Origin: Vreelandella populi
GTDB taxonomy: Bacteria; Pseudomonadota; Gammaproteobacteria; Pseudomonadales; Halomonadaceae
Reading direction: 5' to 3'
Assembly (NCBI RefSeq): GCF_003989825.1
Contig: NZ_RZHE01000015.1
Coordinates: forward strand, 610,611-674,610
Length of the DNA stretch: 64,000 bases
Position numbers and translations under genes: made by a program. Numbering within the stretch: the stretch's first letter is position 1; each line of letters opens with the position of its first letter. Positions 57,386-64,000 of the stretch are shown piece by piece. The notes beneath the pieces are model-generated. The model was not told the DNA's origin. It did no database searches and worked only from the letters and a program-made list of their open reading frames with translations.

Positions 57386-57913
57386 TCATCCGGTGGGCAG
57401 CGTCTTTTCGTCGCCTGCCTGGACCTGGCGGTGAGCGCTTTCAAGCCCAGCAAGCACCAACGGCTTGATCATGGAGAGCACTTCCCCTGACAGACCACTG
57501 ATCACCGTGAGCTGGTGCTTTTGCCCTGCGCGGTAACCCAGCCAGCAGGGTAGCCATACCGGCGTGGGTGGTGTATCCAGCGCCTGAATACGCCATAGCC
57601 TGGGCGTCGCCATACGTTCCCATAGCCAGAGTCGTTGGGTGGCTTCAAGCGTGGGCGCAGTGGCACCGGTCAGTTGAACGCCAGCATCGGGGCGCTCGGC
57701 CTGAACGGGCAGCTCGGCGCCGGTCAGCAGCAGCGCGCGCTGCATATCCCTTGCACCCAGCAGCCACGCGCCGGGTGGTTTTCCCTTCATGCCCAGTGGG
57801 GCGGCCCACAGGGCTACCCAGGCAGGCTCCAGCGCGGTTGCCCCCAGTCGGCCGAGCCAGCGCCGGGCGGCGTGTTCATCAAGCTGGCGGGAAAGCGTCA
57901 GGCGCTCAGCCAT
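57386..57913 (-). CDS. Hypothetical protein encoded with the sodium:solute symporter
   Basis: I do not recognise this 175-residue protein. It has about nine Trp, several in pairs (LWLW, AWVALW, VWLPCW), a basic N-terminus (SRQLDEHAARRWLGRLG) and no clear signal or transmembrane helix. The C-terminal part (QLTVISGLSGEVLSMIKPLVLAGLESAHRQV) looks helical. Its start lies 8 bases inside the symporter gene, so the two are translationally coupled and it may assist or follow from that transporter's function. No function can be named. Confidence 0.7.
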   Translation of the reverse strand: MAERLTLSRQLDEHAARRWLGRLGATALEPAWVALWAAPLGMKGKPPGAWLLGARDMQRALLLTGAELPVQAERPDAGVQLTGATAPTLEATQRLWLWERMATPRLWRIQALDTPPTPVWLPCWLGYRAGQKHQLTVISGLSGEVLSMIKPLVLAGLESAHRQVQAGDEKTLPTG

Positions 57914-59534
57914 TGGCCCACCCCTGCAGCAGGGCCAGCAGCCCCAGCATCACTCCAAACCAGACGAACAGGCCGATACAGCGGCGCCGGGTCAGGCGGG
58001 CCTCCCGGCCTATTTCGGGGGCGTTGGCACTTCGGGCAGCAAGAATGGCCTGCATGTCGGGGGCGGTTTCTTCGATGATGACGTCCGAGAGCTGCTCGGG
58101 GCGCGGGGCAGCGCTGGTCAGGCTGACCAGGTAGCCGACCGATACCGAGACCATGACGCCGATAGTGTTGTTATAAAGCCATGATACGTCCAGCAGGCTG
58201 GAGACCGACCAGACGGCCAGCATGCCGGTGAACAGCCCGGCCACTGCTCCGCGCGCGTTGGAGCGGTGGCTGAAGATCGCCAGCAGGAAGGTGCCGAGCA
58301 GCGCACCGTAGAACCATGAGCCTATCTGGTTGACCGCTTCGATCACCGGCCCTAGGTTGCCCGCAAAGAACGCGAACAGAGTGGCGTAAAACCCCCAGAA
58401 GATCGTCGCCAACCGTGAAGCTTTGAGGTAGTGCGCATCACTGGCGTCTGGCTTGATATAGCGGCTGTAGAAGTCGCGCACGGTTACCGCTGACAGCGAG
58501 TTGAGCGCCGAATCAAGGCTCGACATGGCGGCGGCAAACACGCCTGCGATGACCAGACCGGCCATCCCCGAAGGAAAGGCGTTTACCACATAGCGGGGCA
58601 GCAGCTCGTTCAGGTCCTCCGGCGGAGTGAGCCCGTGCTGCTGGTAGTAGGTCGCCAGGATGACGCCGATAAACAGAAACAGCAGCATTTGCGGAATCAG
58701 CAGGTAGCCGCCAATCAGCAGCGAGCGCTGGGCATCGAGTACCGAAGGGCTTGAGAGCACACGCTGAATCTGACTCTGGTCGGTGCCGAAGTAGGCGACG
58801 TGAAGGAAGAAGCCGCCCAGCAGGCCTGCCCATAGCGAATAGGTCACGCTGGGGTCGAGAGACAGGTCGATGGCGTTGAACATGCCACTCTGCGCGCCGA
58901 AGGTAAACACGTCGCTCCAGCCGCCGGGCAGGCTGGTCACCAGCAGGAAGATGCTCATCAGCGCCCCTAGCCACAGCACAAACATCTGTATGACATCGGT
59001 CCAGATAACTGCACTCATGCCGCCCAGCACCGTGTAGCTGATGGCCAGCACCGCCATGATGATAATGGTCAGGTTGACGCTCCAGCCGGTGACCACCGAA
59101 AGCACCAGTGCTGGCGCATACAGCACCACGCCGGTCGCAAGACCTCGGGCGATCAAGAACAGCAGAGCGCTCAGCGTGCGGGTGGCCGGGCCGAAGCGGC
59201 GCTCGAGCAGCTCATAAATGCTGTAGATGCCTGCCCGGTGAAATACCGGCACAAAGACCATGATCAGCACGATCATCGCCAGCGGCACGTTGATGAACGT
59301 GACCAGCCGTTCAAGCCCGCCTTCAAAGCCCCAGCCGGGGGCGCCGATGAAAGTGATGGCGCTTGCCTGGGTGGCCATCACCGAAAGGCCGATGGCCCAG
59401 CCGGGAATCTTACGCCCGCCTAGAAAGTAGTCTTCGGGGCTATGTTGATCCTTGCCAAAGCGTGAGCCGATCCAGGCGATCAGGCCGATATAAACGATCA
59501 AGACTGTCATGTCGACGGGCGTAAAACCTTCCAT
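57906..59534 (-). CDS. Sodium:solute symporter (SSS family)
   Basis: A 542-residue inner-membrane symporter with about 13 helices that takes up a solute with sodium. The N-terminal GSRFGKDQHSPEDYFLGGRKIPGWAIGLSVMATQASAITFIGAPGW is the typical SSS entry. YTVLGGMSAVIWTDVIQMFVL and the sodium-site helix VIAGVFAAAMSSLDSALNSLSAVTVRDFY (about 322-350) carry the family signature. The subgroup resembles SGLT/SMCT-like carriers for sugars, monocarboxylates or similar. The substrate is not readable. The cytoplasmic C-terminal loop (AAPRPEQLSDVIIEE) precedes a last helix. Confidence 0.9.
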   Translation of the reverse strand: MEGFTPVDMTVLIVYIGLIAWIGSRFGKDQHSPEDYFLGGRKIPGWAIGLSVMATQASAITFIGAPGWGFEGGLERLVTFINVPLAMIVLIMVFVPVFHRAGIYSIYELLERRFGPATRTLSALLFLIARGLATGVVLYAPALVLSVVTGWSVNLTIIIMAVLAISYTVLGGMSAVIWTDVIQMFVLWLGALMSIFLLVTSLPGGWSDVFTFGAQSGMFNAIDLSLDPSVTYSLWAGLLGGFFLHVAYFGTDQSQIQRVLSSPSVLDAQRSLLIGGYLLIPQMLLFLFIGVILATYYQQHGLTPPEDLNELLPRYVVNAFPSGMAGLVIAGVFAAAMSSLDSALNSLSAVTVRDFYSRYIKPDASDAHYLKASRLATIFWGFYATLFAFFAGNLGPVIEAVNQIGSWFYGALLGTFLLAIFSHRSNARGAVAGLFTGMLAVWSVSSLLDVSWLYNNTIGVMVSVSVGYLVSLTSAAPRPEQLSDVIIEETAPDMQAILAARSANAPEIGREARLTRRRCIGLFVWFGVMLGLLALLQGWANG

Positions 59535-59714
59535 GTGCTGTCCCTGTAGGCTGATTCCACTGATGTTTTGAGCGTAGCAGGTTGTGGTAAGCCTGCTTAC
59601 GATAGAGATGAATTAACCGGCGCTTGCCATGACTCAAGACTAAAGCATTGCTGATGCTTTGCCCGAAGACGTCCAGGCGCCATAATGAAAGCTCATTTTT
59701 TAAGGACGGCATCC

Positions 59715-60407
59715 ATGGTCCGTGAATCAACGACTCCCCCTCGCGCTGCCAGTGACGCATCTGCCCGGATAGGCGAAGTGGCGTATCTGACGGTGACGGC
59801 GGTGAACAACACCGGCGCTTTCCTGCGCTGGGGGCAGCCCAAGGACGTCTTGCTGCCCTACAGCGAGCAGATCTTTCGCCCGGACCCGGGCAAGCGTGTG
59901 CTGGTCAAGCTGTATGAAGACGACCAGGGACGTCCGGTAGCCACCATGCGTCTTGATCGTTTTCTGACCGATGATGCCTGGGCGCTGGCTCAGGGCGACG
60001 AGGTGGCCGTGGTGGTAGCCGATCGCACTGACCTGGGCATGAAGGTGGTGGTCAATCATCGCTACTGGGGGCTTATCTACCAGGATGATATCAGCCAGCC
60101 GCTGCGCCGCGGGCAGTCACTGACCGGCTACGTGAAGCAGCGCCGCGATGATGGGCGTGTGGACATTTCACTGCTGCCGCCGGGGGCTGCACGCCTGGAC
60201 GTGGTGGGCGAGAAGATACTCAAGGCGCTGCGTGAAAGCGGCGGCTACCTGCCGTTGGGCGACAAGAGTTCGGCCCACGATATCAAGGCACGCCTGGGGG
60301 TCAGCAAGAGCGCGTTTAAGCAGGCCATCGGGCGGCTCTACAAGCAGCAGCTGATTACCCTAGCGCCGGATGCAATACGCCTGAACCCAGGCGCGCTTGC
60401 CCCGTAA
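59715..60407 (+). CDS. S1-like RNA-binding protein, CvfB/YitL family
   Basis: A cytoplasmic protein with S1-type OB folds and a C-terminal winged helix, like Staphylococcus CvfB, an RNA-binding regulator. The 230 residues begin with a poorly conserved 20-residue lead, then GEVAYLTVTAVNNTGAFLRWGQPKDVLLPYSEQ (first OB fold) and GDEVAVVVADRTDLGMKVVVNHRYWGLIYQ. GQSLTGYVKQRRDDGRVDISL is the third S1-like part. ILKALRESGGYLPLGDKSSAHDIKARLGVSKSAFKQAIGRLYK is the winged helix. Met 59715 follows AAGGA; 59685 is possible. It is divergent from the symporter. Confidence 0.87.
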   Translation: MVRESTTPPRAASDASARIGEVAYLTVTAVNNTGAFLRWGQPKDVLLPYSEQIFRPDPGKRVLVKLYEDDQGRPVATMRLDRFLTDDAWALAQGDEVAVVVADRTDLGMKVVVNHRYWGLIYQDDISQPLRRGQSLTGYVKQRRDDGRVDISLLPPGAARLDVVGEKILKALRESGGYLPLGDKSSAHDIKARLGVSKSAFKQAIGRLYKQQLITLAPDAIRLNPGALAP

Positions 60408-60481
60408 CGGCGCCAACGGTTGGAGCCGGCCAGGCAGTGCGGCATACTGCTTACCTATTGTTCATGTATGGATTTGCCCCG

Positions 60482-61453
60482 ATGAGTCAATCAAATCTGC
60501 ATCTCGGCGTCGTGATGGACCCCATCAGTGACATCGCTTACAAGAAAGATACTACCCTTGCCATGCTATGGGCGGCGCAGGAGCGCGGCTATACCCTGCA
60601 CTATATGGAGCAGGAAGATCTTTTCTTGAACGCGGGGCAGGCCTGCGCACGTATGCGGCCGCTGACGGTGCATCGCGACCCCGAGCACTGGTACGACCTG
60701 GGCGAGCCGGCTAACCGTCCACTTGCCGAGCTGGACGTGGTGCTGATGCGCAAGGACCCGCCGGTGGATGCCGATTTCACCAATGCTGTCCATCTGTTGG
60801 GCTTTGCCGAGCGCGAAGGCGTGCTAGTCGTGAATCCGACCGCCGCGCTTTTGCAGTGTAACGAGAAGCTGTTTGCCCAGCAGTTCCCTGAATGCTGTAC
60901 ACCCACACTGGTGGCAAGCCGCGATGACGTGCTGCGCGCTTTCCACGCCGAGCACGGCGATGTGATTTTCAAGCCGCTGGACGGTATGGGTGGTACCGGG
61001 ATTTTTCATATCGGCCCTGACGGTCGCAACATTGGTGCGGTCATCGAGCAGCTGACGCTGCGCGGCCAGCGCCAGATCATGGTTCAGCGCTACCTGCCTG
61101 AAATCAAGGATGGCGACACGCGCATTCTGCTGGTTGATGGCGAGCCGGTGCCTTTCGGGCTTGCGCGTATCCCCTCGGCGGGTGAGACGCGCGGCAATCT
61201 GGCTGCTGGAGGCCGCGGGGTAACGCGTGAGCTTACCAAGCGCGATTACTGGCTGATTGAGCAAGTCCAGCCCATGATTCGTGAAAAGGGGCTGATGTTT
61301 GTCGGGCTGGACGTAATCGGTGACTACATCACCGAAATCAACGTGACGAGCCCCACCTGCGTGCGTGAAATTGATGATCAGCGTGGCACCGATATTGCCG
61401 GATCGCTGCTGGATGCGATTGAGCGCCGCCTGAGCGCTGCCCAGAACGCCTGA
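60482..61453 (+). CDS. gshB: Glutathione synthetase
   Basis: GshB joins gamma-glutamylcysteine and glycine to give glutathione. It is an ATP-grasp enzyme of 323 residues: LGVVMDPISDIAYKKDTTLAMLWAAQERG at the N-terminus, LMRKDPPVDADFTNAVHLL, PTAALLQCNEKLFAQQFPE, VIFKPLDGMGGTGIFHI (glycine loop, about 160-176), QRYLPEIKDGDTRILLVDGEP and LMFVGLDVIGDYITEINVTSPTCVREID. Met 60482 begins at the conserved N-terminus; the frame is open upstream to 60437. It lies before yqgE and ruvX, the order also seen in Pseudomonas and E. coli. Confidence 0.97.
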   Translation: MSQSNLHLGVVMDPISDIAYKKDTTLAMLWAAQERGYTLHYMEQEDLFLNAGQACARMRPLTVHRDPEHWYDLGEPANRPLAELDVVLMRKDPPVDADFTNAVHLLGFAEREGVLVVNPTAALLQCNEKLFAQQFPECCTPTLVASRDDVLRAFHAEHGDVIFKPLDGMGGTGIFHIGPDGRNIGAVIEQLTLRGQRQIMVQRYLPEIKDGDTRILLVDGEPVPFGLARIPSAGETRGNLAAGGRGVTRELTKRDYWLIEQVQPMIREKGLMFVGLDVIGDYITEINVTSPTCVREIDDQRGTDIAGSLLDAIERRLSAAQNA

Positions 61454-61471
61454 TTCACTACTAATATAGAA

Positions 61472-61496
61472 GGTCTGCTGGCAGGGCCAGCAGACC
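61472..61496 (+). promoter_or_regulatory. Perfect hairpin just before yqgE
   Basis: GGTCTGCTGGC and GCCAGCAGACC form an 11-bp stem with a 3-base loop, ending 2 bases before the AGGAG of yqgE. No T-run follows, so it is not a normal terminator. It could affect mRNA stability or access to the ribosome site. Confidence 0.55.
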
Positions 61497-61507
61497 GTAG
61501 GAGCCGC

Positions 61508-62065
61508 ATGCAAAGTCTGAAGCACCACTTTTTAATGGCGATGCCGCATCTGGATGACCCGAATTTTGAGGGCAGCCTGATCTATCTCTGTGAGCATGAC
61601 CATAACGGCTGTATGGGCGTAATTACCAACCGCCCGCTGGATATCACCCTGGAGGCGCTGTTTGACCAGTTGGAGCTGGGCGGTGACGAGAGCCCTCATC
61701 GCAATGCGCCCGTCTATTATGGCGGGCCGATGCATAAGGACCGCGGCTTTATTCTCCACCTGGGTGACAGTCAGGCGTGGGACTCCAGCATTCAGGTAGA
61801 AGACGACATCGCACTGACCACCTCTATGGATATCCTTCAGGCGCTGGCTAACGGGGAAGGGCCTGAGCACTTTCTGATCTGCCTGGGCTGTGCGGGCTGG
61901 GAAGTGGGCCAGCTCGAAGATGAGCTTAAGGAAAACACCTGGCTTACGGTTGAAGGCCAGAGCGAGGTACTGTTCAGCACGCCTCCCGCAGAGAGGCTGA
62001 CGGCAGCGGCCGGGCTGCTCGGCGTTGATCTCAATCTGATGACTCGGGACGCAGGGCACGCTTGA
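61508..62065 (+). CDS. yqgE: YqgE/AlgH family protein (UPF0301)
   Basis: A 185-residue protein of the YqgE/AlgH family, whose molecular role is unclear; the name AlgH comes from an effect on alginate in Pseudomonas. Family marks are HHFLMAMPHLDDPNFEGSLIYLCEHDHNGCMGVITNRP (in part, about 6-42), VYYGGPMHKDRGFILH (about 73) and HFLICLGCAGWEVGQLEDELKENTWL. It lies 55 bases after gshB with a hairpin before its ribosome site. Its end reaches one base into the ruvX start. Confidence 0.94.
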   Translation: MQSLKHHFLMAMPHLDDPNFEGSLIYLCEHDHNGCMGVITNRPLDITLEALFDQLELGGDESPHRNAPVYYGGPMHKDRGFILHLGDSQAWDSSIQVEDDIALTTSMDILQALANGEGPEHFLICLGCAGWEVGQLEDELKENTWLTVEGQSEVLFSTPPAERLTAAAGLLGVDLNLMTRDAGHA

Positions 62066-62520
62066 TGGCAGAAACAGGCCAGCGGTTAATTCTTGCCTTT
62101 GATTATGGTACTCGGCGCATTGGCGTCGCCGTAGGTAATGAGCTGCTTAGAAGCGCTCGGGAGCTTGCCCCGCTCACCGCGCGTGATGGTATCCCTGACT
62201 GGAATAAAGTAGAGCAGCTTCTTAAAGAGTGGCAGCCTGACCTTCTGGTCGTGGGATTGCCGCTCAATATGGATGGCAGTGAATCGGACATGAGCAAGCG
62301 TGCGCGCAAGTTTGGTAATCGCTTGCACGGACGCTATGGCAAACCGTGTGTGATGGTTGATGAGCGCGGCTCTACCCGGGAGGCCAAGCTGATCGCTAAA
62401 GAAGCCGGGCACCGGGGCAACTATCGCCAGGAGAGCGTGGACGGTATTGCTGCCGTGCTGATTCTGGAGGGTTGGTTTGCCCACCAGGAAGGTCTTCCTG
62501 ATGGGCGCGCTGTCTATTAA
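62065..62520 (+). CDS. ruvX: Putative pre-16S rRNA nuclease / Holliday junction resolvase-like YqgF
   Basis: YqgF (RuvX) is an RNase H-fold nuclease, in E. coli implicated in 5' maturation of 16S rRNA. The 151-residue protein has LILAFDYGTRRIGVAVGN with the first catalytic Asp (about 10), VVGLPLNMDGSESDMSKRARKFGNRL and VMVDERGSTREAKLIAKEAG, then VDGIAAVLILEGWF with the last acidic residue (about 134). It starts at TGATG across the yqgE stop; a TTG one codon upstream is in frame. Only 3 bases separate it from the convergent pyrB stop. Confidence 0.94.
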   Translation: MAETGQRLILAFDYGTRRIGVAVGNELLRSARELAPLTARDGIPDWNKVEQLLKEWQPDLLVVGLPLNMDGSESDMSKRARKFGNRLHGRYGKPCVMVDERGSTREAKLIAKEAGHRGNYRQESVDGIAAVLILEGWFAHQEGLPDGRAVY

Positions 62521-62523
62521 GGC

Positions 62524-63549
62524 TTAACGGTCCAGCGTGCCAAGTTGATCAGGCACAAACCAGCGTACCGGCCGCATGTCCTTCTCGATCAGATCGTCGA
62601 CTTTCAACAGCGTGGCAAAAATGGCCATGCGCATGGGAATACCGTTATCGGTCTGACGGAATATCGCCAGGCGCGGGTCGCCATTAAGATCCACGTTCAA
62701 ATCATTGGCACCGGGGCGGCTGTCGCGCGGTAATGGATGCATGACAATGGTCGAGTCGCTGCAGCGCTGATCCAAAAATGCCTTATTGACCATGAAGTCG
62801 TCCGAGACTCCCTTGAAGCTTTCATTCATCTCTTCGGTAAAGCGTTCTTTCTGAATCCGCGTGGTGTACACCACATCCAGGTCGCTAAAATCAGTCGCCA
62901 GGTGATCACGTACTTCTACCTGATGCCCGCGGGCTGTGACCAGGTCGATCAAGGACGTCGGCATTTCAAGCCCGGGTGGCGACACCAGCGTGATGCGCAA
63001 CGGGTCATATAAAGAGAGCAGCTTGATCAGGGAGTGTACGGTGCGCCCGTACTTGAGATCGCCGGTCAGCAGGATATGCGCCCCGCCAAGCGACTTGCCT
63101 AACCGCTGAAACTCTTTGTCGATGGTGTAAAGATCCAGCAGTGCCTGGCTTGGATGCTCACCCGGGCCGTCACCGCCATTGATGACCGGCACATTAGTAG
63201 CGGCGGCAAACTCGGCAACAGAGCCTTGGTCCGGATGGCGCATGACAATAGCGTCACAGTAGCCACTCATTACCCGGCTGGTATCGTAAAGCGACTCGCC
63301 CTTGGCCATGGAAGAGAAGGTAAAGCCTGTGGTGTCACACACGCTACCGCCCAGTCGGCAAAACGCCGTATGAAAACTTACCCGGGTGCGCGTACTGGCT
63401 TCGAAGAACAGGTTGCCCAAGACGGCGCCCTCAAGAACACGCGTAACCTGACGACGCTGGGCAATCGGCTCCATTTGAGCCGCAACGCGTAGAAGGTGGT
63501 TAACGCTGTCGCGGTTTAAGGAGTCAACGGATAGCAGATGGGGGCTCAT
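62524..63549 (-). CDS. pyrB: Aspartate carbamoyltransferase
   Basis: PyrB condenses carbamoyl phosphate and aspartate in pyrimidine synthesis. The 341-residue protein has the carbamoyl phosphate site LFFEASTRTRVSFHTAFCRLGG (about 51-72), KGESLYDTSRVMSGYCDAIVMRHP, NGGDGPGEHPSQALLDLYTI (aspartate/CP site), LTGDLKYGRTVHSL and MHPLPRDSR (about 265). Met 63549 lies 6 bases after GAGG; the frame is open to 63618. In Pseudomonas pyrB follows ruvX and pyrR on the same strand with a pyrC-like gene after it. Here it is on the opposite strand without pyrR, so regulation must differ. Confidence 0.95.
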   Translation of the reverse strand: MSPHLLSVDSLNRDSVNHLLRVAAQMEPIAQRRQVTRVLEGAVLGNLFFEASTRTRVSFHTAFCRLGGSVCDTTGFTFSSMAKGESLYDTSRVMSGYCDAIVMRHPDQGSVAEFAAATNVPVINGGDGPGEHPSQALLDLYTIDKEFQRLGKSLGGAHILLTGDLKYGRTVHSLIKLLSLYDPLRITLVSPPGLEMPTSLIDLVTARGHQVEVRDHLATDFSDLDVVYTTRIQKERFTEEMNESFKGVSDDFMVNKAFLDQRCSDSTIVMHPLPRDSRPGANDLNVDLNGDPRLAIFRQTDNGIPMRMAIFATLLKVDDLIEKDMRPVRWFVPDQLGTLDR

Positions 63550-63843
63550 CATGGACCTCATGTTGAAGTAGAAGGCGAAGTGAGTAGATGAAGTGGCTGC
63601 GCGTAGTGTAACCGCCAATACGTGGTTCGCCGAAGTGCTTTCACGGCCTTATAAAGGAGGTAGCAGAAGTTTTTCAGACTTATTTCGCAAAGCCCCTTGC
63701 CAAACGCCCGGTGAATCCGTAAAGTACGCATCCGCTGCCGGGGACGCCAAGCGTTACCAGCGGTGAATGAAGGTGAAAACCTTCGGATTATCAAGCGGTT
63801 GGATGTTTTGGATGTCGCACGTTTCACATCGAAAACAACGCCC
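63550..63843. other. Intergenic region between pyrB and the rRNA promoter
   Basis: 294 bases without a convincing gene. They must hold the pyrB promoter on the minus strand and the upstream activating DNA of the rRNA operon on the plus strand. A small hairpin (GAAGGT and ACCTTC, about 63769-63784) is visible. I could not assign specific sites. Confidence 0.4.
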
Positions 63844-63871
63844 TTGACAATCGCCAGGAAATGCGTAGAAT
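63844..63871 (+). promoter_or_regulatory. Promoter of an rRNA operon
   Basis: TTGACA (63844-63849) and TAGAAT (63866-63871) are separated by 16 bases, followed by a CG-containing discriminator (ACGCC). This is the usual form of a strong, ppGpp-sensitive rrn promoter. Confidence 0.85.
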
Positions 63872-63875
63872 ACGC

Positions 63876-64000
63876 CTTCCTCGCTGAGGCAAGCGGCTCC
63901 GGTCATCGAGTCGAGTGTTGATAGGTCTTAGCGAAATGCTCTTTAACAATTTGATCAGGTAATTCATGTGGGCGTTTGCCGATGAGGGTGACAAGTCACC
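63876..64000 (+). other. rRNA operon leader with boxA antitermination site (16S gene begins beyond the window)
   Basis: The transcribed leader contains boxA, TGCTCTTTAACA, at 63937-63948, followed by AATTTGATCAGGTAATTC and a TGTGGGCG boxC-like element at about 63968. This arrangement is nearly the same as the E. coli rrn leader and binds NusB-NusE for antitermination and processing. The window ends within the leader, so no rRNA gene itself is included. Confidence 0.9.

Overview
The window looks like the replication-origin neighbourhood of a gammaproteobacterial chromosome, most likely a halophile of the Halomonadaceae (Halomonas in the broad sense). This is an inference from gene order (rpmH-rnpA-yidC-mnmE divergent from dnaA-dnaN-recF-gyrB, then gmhB-kinase-glyS-glyQ, as around Pseudomonas origins), from the heptose-based LPS core genes and from the general look of the proteins. 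No plasmid, phage, insertion sequence or CRISPR array was seen. It is dense core genome with one accessory island (csgDE).

Layout. 1-417: AT-rich DNA with several DnaA boxes. 418-2743 (-): amino-acid ABC transporter (ATPase, permease, binding protein). 2906-4452 (-): erpA and argC. 4586-8947 (+): ClC channel, hemJ, thiD, hemL (haem and thiamine). 9107-10724: a small unknown protein and the curli genes csgE and csgD without the rest of the curli system. 11001-15717 (+): rdgB, hemW, an OmpA-like lipoprotein, rlmJ and a MetE-like methyltransferase. 15731-19553 (-): mnmE, yidC, rnpA, rpmH. 19554-20087: DnaA boxes and the rpmH promoter. 20088-26375 (+): dnaA, dnaN, recF, gyrB.

26489-31233 (-): gmhB, a kinase-like gene, glyS, glyQ. 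31359-42662: LPS inner-core block (hldD, waaF, an OpgB-like phosphoglycerol transferase, WaaE-like glycosyltransferase, two more GT9 enzymes, a GT4 enzyme, kdkA, hldE, waaA). Together with gmhB it contains most of the ADP-heptose pathway plus heptose, Kdo and core-sugar transferases. 42659-45017: rpiA and ilvA. 45245-46576: a 32-residue membrane peptide gene, fau, 6S RNA, zapA. 46735-51264 (+): ygfB, pepP, ubiH, ubiI. 51261-55345 (-): S41 protease, envC, gpmI. 55620-57353 (+): yibN, secB, rsmE. 57386-59534 (-): a sodium:solute symporter and a partner of unknown function. 59715-62520 (+): CvfB-like protein, gshB, yqgE, ruvX. 62524-63549 (-): pyrB. 63844-64000: promoter and boxA leader of an rRNA operon whose 16S gene starts beyond the window.

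The most striking sequence signal is a set of five perfect 16-bp parS palindromes between 23.2 and 28.2 kb, two of them inside recF. These mark the ParB loading zone for chromosome segregation. Together with two separate DnaA-box clusters (about 0.06-0.35 kb and 19.8-20.03 kb), they make this a rich origin region. I saw no clearly undescribed multi-gene system. The best candidates for new biology are the orphan csgDE pair with its AT-rich operator region, the kinase-like protein with an altered catalytic residue, and the small unknown ORFs.
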